Shown piece after piece: positions 6,086 to 8,559 of a stretch of DNA of 8,559 nt. The translations under genes and the position numbers were made by a program. The notes beneath the pieces are model-generated. The model worked only from the letters and a program-made list of their open reading frames with translations. It did not search any database and was not told the origin of the DNA. The DNA comes from JAIXWP01 sp943372555 (GTDB taxonomy: Bacteria; Bacteroidota; Bacteroidia; Flavobacteriales_D; Sanyastnellaceae), in contig CALRZB010000112.1 in assembly GCA_943372555.1 (NCBI GenBank), positions 1 through 8,559 of the forward strand, written 5' to 3'. Positions within the stretch are counted from its first letter, which is position 1; the number at the start of each line of letters is the position of its first letter.

Positions 6086-8559
6086 ATGAAAAATTTCTAT
6101 AATTCAATTAAAATTGCTGTTCTTGCTTTGTGTTGCCTTTGGTCTATCCAAGGTTCTGCTCAATTGCAAGTTAACAATGCTGTAACTGCTACTGATCTGG
6201 CGAATCAAATCGTTGGTTCAGGTGTTACCGTTTCTAATGCACAAATTCTTGGTGCACCGAACGGTTTTGGTATTTTCACTGATGGAAATACTACAAATAT
6301 TGGTCTTACCAATGGAGTACTTCTTACGACTGGAAACACGTCTGAAGCAAGCGGAAACGCTAGTGGAAACGATGCTTCAACCAATGTAAGTAGTGTTTAT
6401 CATGGTGATTCTGATTTGGCAGCTATCTCAGGCTGGAACATCCAGGATGCTTGCGTTTTGACATTTGATTTCGTTGCTGAAAGCGACCAAATCACTGTTC
6501 AATACGTATTCAGTTCAGAAGAATACAACGAATATGTTTGTTCACAATTCAATGACGTTTTTGGATTTTTCGTGAGTGGCCCAAACCCCCTAGGCGGAAG
6601 CTATGCTTCTCAAAACATTGCTCTAGTTCCTTCAACTAACCTGCCTGTTTCTATCAATACTATTAATAATGGTAGTGCTGGCAGTGAAGGTTCTGCTGAA
6701 AATTGTCAATCGCTTTTAAATTCTGCACATTACATTAATAATGCAGGTGGAACAACAATCGAGTACGATGGCTTTACCGTTATTCTTACTGCGGTTGTAA
6801 ACATCGTTCCAGGCGAAACGTACAATTTCAAATTTGCTATTGCAGACGTTTCTGACGGTCTATTGGATTCTGGTGTATTTATCAAAGGAAGCAGTTTCTC
6901 TGTTTTCTTGTGCCAAGCTGGTGCTTTGCAATTTGTAAGTCCTTTTAATGGTCTTGTATGTTCAAATGATGAAATCGCTGATGTTGTATCTGTATCAACT
7001 TCATCTATGGCTGATGGCGATACTTATGCATTCCTTCTTACTTCTTCTACCGGTGAAATTCTAGATATGAATTCTACTGGTACTTTTGATCTTTCTAGCT
7101 ATGCTGATGGTCAATTCCTAATTTATGGTCTTTCTTATGATGGTATCGTTTCTGTACCTTCGGTTGGTGGCAATATTGCTGATCTTTCAGCGGCTAGCGA
7201 CGAAGGTTGTTTCGAATTGACTTCACCACTAACAGTTGCTAAAACTGAGTGCACAGAGGCTCCTTCATTGGCTTGTCCACCATCTGTTTCTGTACAATGT
7301 CTTTCAGACGTGCCTGCTCCAGACGCTTCTGCAGTTCTAGTTTATGCATCACAATGCGGAACTGGTATTGCTGAGTGGGTGAGCGACGCTACAGAAGGCG
7401 GTGCTTGTTCAGGTGTTATTATTCGTACATATTCAGCTACAGATGATTGCGGTAACATTGGTTATTGCACTCAATCTATTAGCTATTTGGATACTGAGGC
7501 TCCATTCTTAGTTTCTGCTGAAGCAGAAGTTTCTATCGAATGTGGTCAAGAAGATATGATTCCTTCTATCACTGTAGGTGACTACTGTGATGAAATGGTT
7601 GAAGTATCTTATGAGGATATGAATATTGTTGAAGAAGGTTGCAACCGTTCTTTTGAGCGTGTTTATACTTTCACTGACAACTGTGGTAACACAGGTTCAT
7701 TCACACAATACATTTCTGTTGGTGACAACACTGCTCCAGTTATTAACGGAGTGCAAGAAGTAATCAATGTTCAATGTATCGACGAACTTCCTGCAGCTGC
7801 AGAAGCTTTCGCTACAGACAACTGTGATGAAAATGTTGAAGTTCTTGTATTCGGTGCTGCAACTGGCAACACTACTTCTGAGTGCGTACTTTCTACTGCA
7901 TTCGGTCCTGGTGATGACTGGTCTTTCTGGACCCAAAGCCTTTTTGAAGCTGGTATCACTAGCTCTTCAAACTTCCATTTTGATTCTAACGGTGGTCGTT
8001 TTGATCAATTTGGTGATGGTTCTGCACACCTTTATGGTACTGTAGTAAATAGCGTAAACTCTAATGAGACTTTTGCTCTTGATATGTGGTTTGAAAACGC
8101 TGCAGATTGGAATACTTGGTCTGCAATGGGTCGTAACTACAAAGATGATCTTAACTGCGCTACTCCTTCGCAACTTTTCGAAGATTGGACTTACTATGAA
8201 ATGGTAAACAATCTCTCTGTTGCAGTTGGTGGTGGCGATCTTAACGGAGTTCTTCTTCAATTCCAACACATGCCAGTAAATAAGTACTTCGGTTTCCAAA
8301 TCGGTCAAGGTGCTAACAATAAAAACTGCGGTGATGGTCTTTCTGGATGGTTCTTCTACACTGGTTTTGACAACTGTGAACCAATCTCTGGTCATGGTGA
8401 TATCAACGTTGATGTAGAATGTGAGCCTTCTAACGAAGAAAACATTTGCTCTACTGAGTATTCATACATCTATAGTGCTGTTGACGCTAGCGGAAACTAT
8501 TCTTCTATCGTTCAAACAATCGTTATCGAAGATACTACTGCTCCTGAATTCGTTTATTG
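6086..8559 (+). CDS. Large secreted adhesin-like protein, choice-of-anchor L and HYR-like repeats (3' end outside window)
   Basis: The frame is open for 824 codons and leaves the window. The ATG at 6086 precedes a Sec signal (1-25, cleavage near QGSA/Q) and an A-rich leader typical of Bacteroidota. Domains in order: choice-of-anchor L (about 28-275), with SSEEYNEYV (143-151), FGFFVSGP (159-166) and ADVSDGLLDSGVFI (253-266); a Cys-bounded beta domain (about 283-388); then HYR-like Ig-fold repeats from about 395, marked by DTEAP (469), DNTAP (547), DTTAP (816) and DxCGN-type turns. The third repeat is interrupted by an extra domain of about 190 residues. The pairs of cysteines in each repeat suggest disulfides in an extracellular protein. 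Such proteins usually leave by the type IX secretion system and end in a gliding-motility-type C-terminal domain; that end is not visible here. Codon use is strongly biased (19 of the 23 Gly codons after residue 600 are GGT), which hints at high expression. Confidence 0.9.
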   Translation, partial: MKNFYNSIKIAVLALCCLWSIQGSAQLQVNNAVTATDLANQIVGSGVTVSNAQILGAPNGFGIFTDGNTTNIGLTNGVLLTTGNTSEASGNASGNDASTNVSSVYHGDSDLAAISGWNIQDACVLTFDFVAESDQITVQYVFSSEEYNEYVCSQFNDVFGFFVSGPNPLGGSYASQNIALVPSTNLPVSINTINNGSAGSEGSAENCQSLLNSAHYINNAGGTTIEYDGFTVILTAVVNIVPGETYNFKFAIADVSDGLLDSGVFIKGSSFSVFLCQAGALQFVSPFNGLVCSNDEIADVVSVSTSSMADGDTYAFLLTSSTGEILDMNSTGTFDLSSYADGQFLIYGLSYDGIVSVPSVGGNIADLSAASDEGCFELTSPLTVAKTECTEAPSLACPPSVSVQCLSDVPAPDASAVLVYASQCGTGIAEWVSDATEGGACSGVIIRTYSATDDCGNIGYCTQSISYLDTEAPFLVSAEAEVSIECGQEDMIPSITVGDYCDEMVEVSYEDMNIVEEGCNRSFERVYTFTDNCGNTGSFTQYISVGDNTAPVINGVQEVINVQCIDELPAAAEAFATDNCDENVEVLVFGAATGNTTSECVLSTAFGPGDDWSFWTQSLFEAGITSSSNFHFDSNGGRFDQFGDGSAHLYGTVVNSVNSNETFALDMWFENAADWNTWSAMGRNYKDDLNCATPSQLFEDWTYYEMVNNLSVAVGGGDLNGVLLQFQHMPVNKYFGFQIGQGANNKNCGDGLSGWFFYTGFDNCEPISGHGDINVDVECEPSNEENICSTEYSYIYSAVDASGNYSSIVQTIVIEDTTAPEFVY
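6167..6910 (+). other. Choice-of-anchor L domain (within the adhesin-like gene)
   Basis: Residues about 28-275. The opening TATDLANQIVGSGVTVSNA, the NIGLTNGVLLTTGN stretch, the VQYVFSSEEYNEYV core and the closing AIADVSDGLLDSGVFIKGSSF follow the family order. The domain is common at the N-terminus of secreted Bacteroidota proteins with varied C-terminal anchors. No biochemical activity is established for it. Confidence 0.85.
7268..8559 (+). repeat. HYR-like Ig-fold repeats in the adhesin-like protein
   Basis: Repeat boundaries are marked by D-x-x-A-P at residues 469-473, 547-551 and 816-820. The first two lie 78 residues apart, the usual length. Each unit has an early Cys in a V-x-C strand (VQC, IEC or VQC) and a central DDCGN, DNCGN or DASGN turn followed by an aromatic-rich strand. 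These modules usually act as spacers or adhesive stalks in extracellular proteins. More repeats probably follow beyond the window. Confidence 0.75.
7868..8437 (+). other. Domain inserted in the third HYR-like repeat
   Basis: Residues about 595-784. The spacing between D-x-x-A-P marks jumps from 78 to 269, which leaves about 190 extra residues. The extra part is rich in Gly and Trp, with DDWSFWTQ (610-617), SNGGRFDQFGDGSAHLYG (634-651), MWFENAADWNTWS (667-679), DWTYYEM (700-706), YFGFQIGQGANNKNCGDG (734-751) and GWFFYTGF (754-761). It resembles a module often seen in secreted Bacteroidota proteins, probably a beta-sandwich. Its function and any ligand are unknown. Confidence 0.65.

Noticed and set aside
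7697..8395. Several open frames on both strands inside the adhesin-like gene
   Set aside because: They overlap the continuous 824-codon frame that carries a signal peptide and repeats; they are produced by its biased codon use.

Overview
The window looks like chromosomal DNA from a Bacteroidota bacterium, most likely a Flavobacteriales-type marine or freshwater lineage; that placement is inference. Support comes from moderate A+T richness, A-rich ribosome-binding regions without Shine-Dalgarno motifs, a consensus Bacteroidota promoter (TTG, 21 bases, TATATTTG), the HtpG and MtaB sequence types, and a long secreted protein with a choice-of-anchor L domain and HYR-like repeats. I see no tRNA, rRNA, CRISPR array, insertion sequence or phage gene.

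Left part (1-5390), all on the minus strand. Reading in the direction of transcription from the right, a cytoplasmic NlpC/P60 peptidase gene is followed 38 bases later by an NlpE-like lipoprotein gene, whose stop codon directly abuts the start of mtaB, a tRNA methylthiotransferase gene. A clear intrinsic terminator (2573-2599) ends this unit. Next comes htpG (Hsp90) with its own upstream region, then a lemA gene whose 3' end lies outside the window.

Right part (5391-8559), plus strand. A 234-base divergent intergenic region holds a near-perfect Bacteroidota promoter surrounded by five copies of the half-site ACGAAT/ATTCGT. Copies in the same orientation are spaced by 21 or 42 bases, and two 11-bp perfect inverted repeats lie over the promoter. 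It drives a small exported protein of unknown function (145 aa) and, 23 bases later, a large secreted surface protein of which 824 residues are visible before the window ends.

The housekeeping genes on the left are ordinary. The least explained part is the right-hand unit: a strongly marked operator/promoter, a small unknown exported protein, and a multidomain adhesin-like protein in which one HYR-like repeat is split by an inserted domain of about 190 residues.
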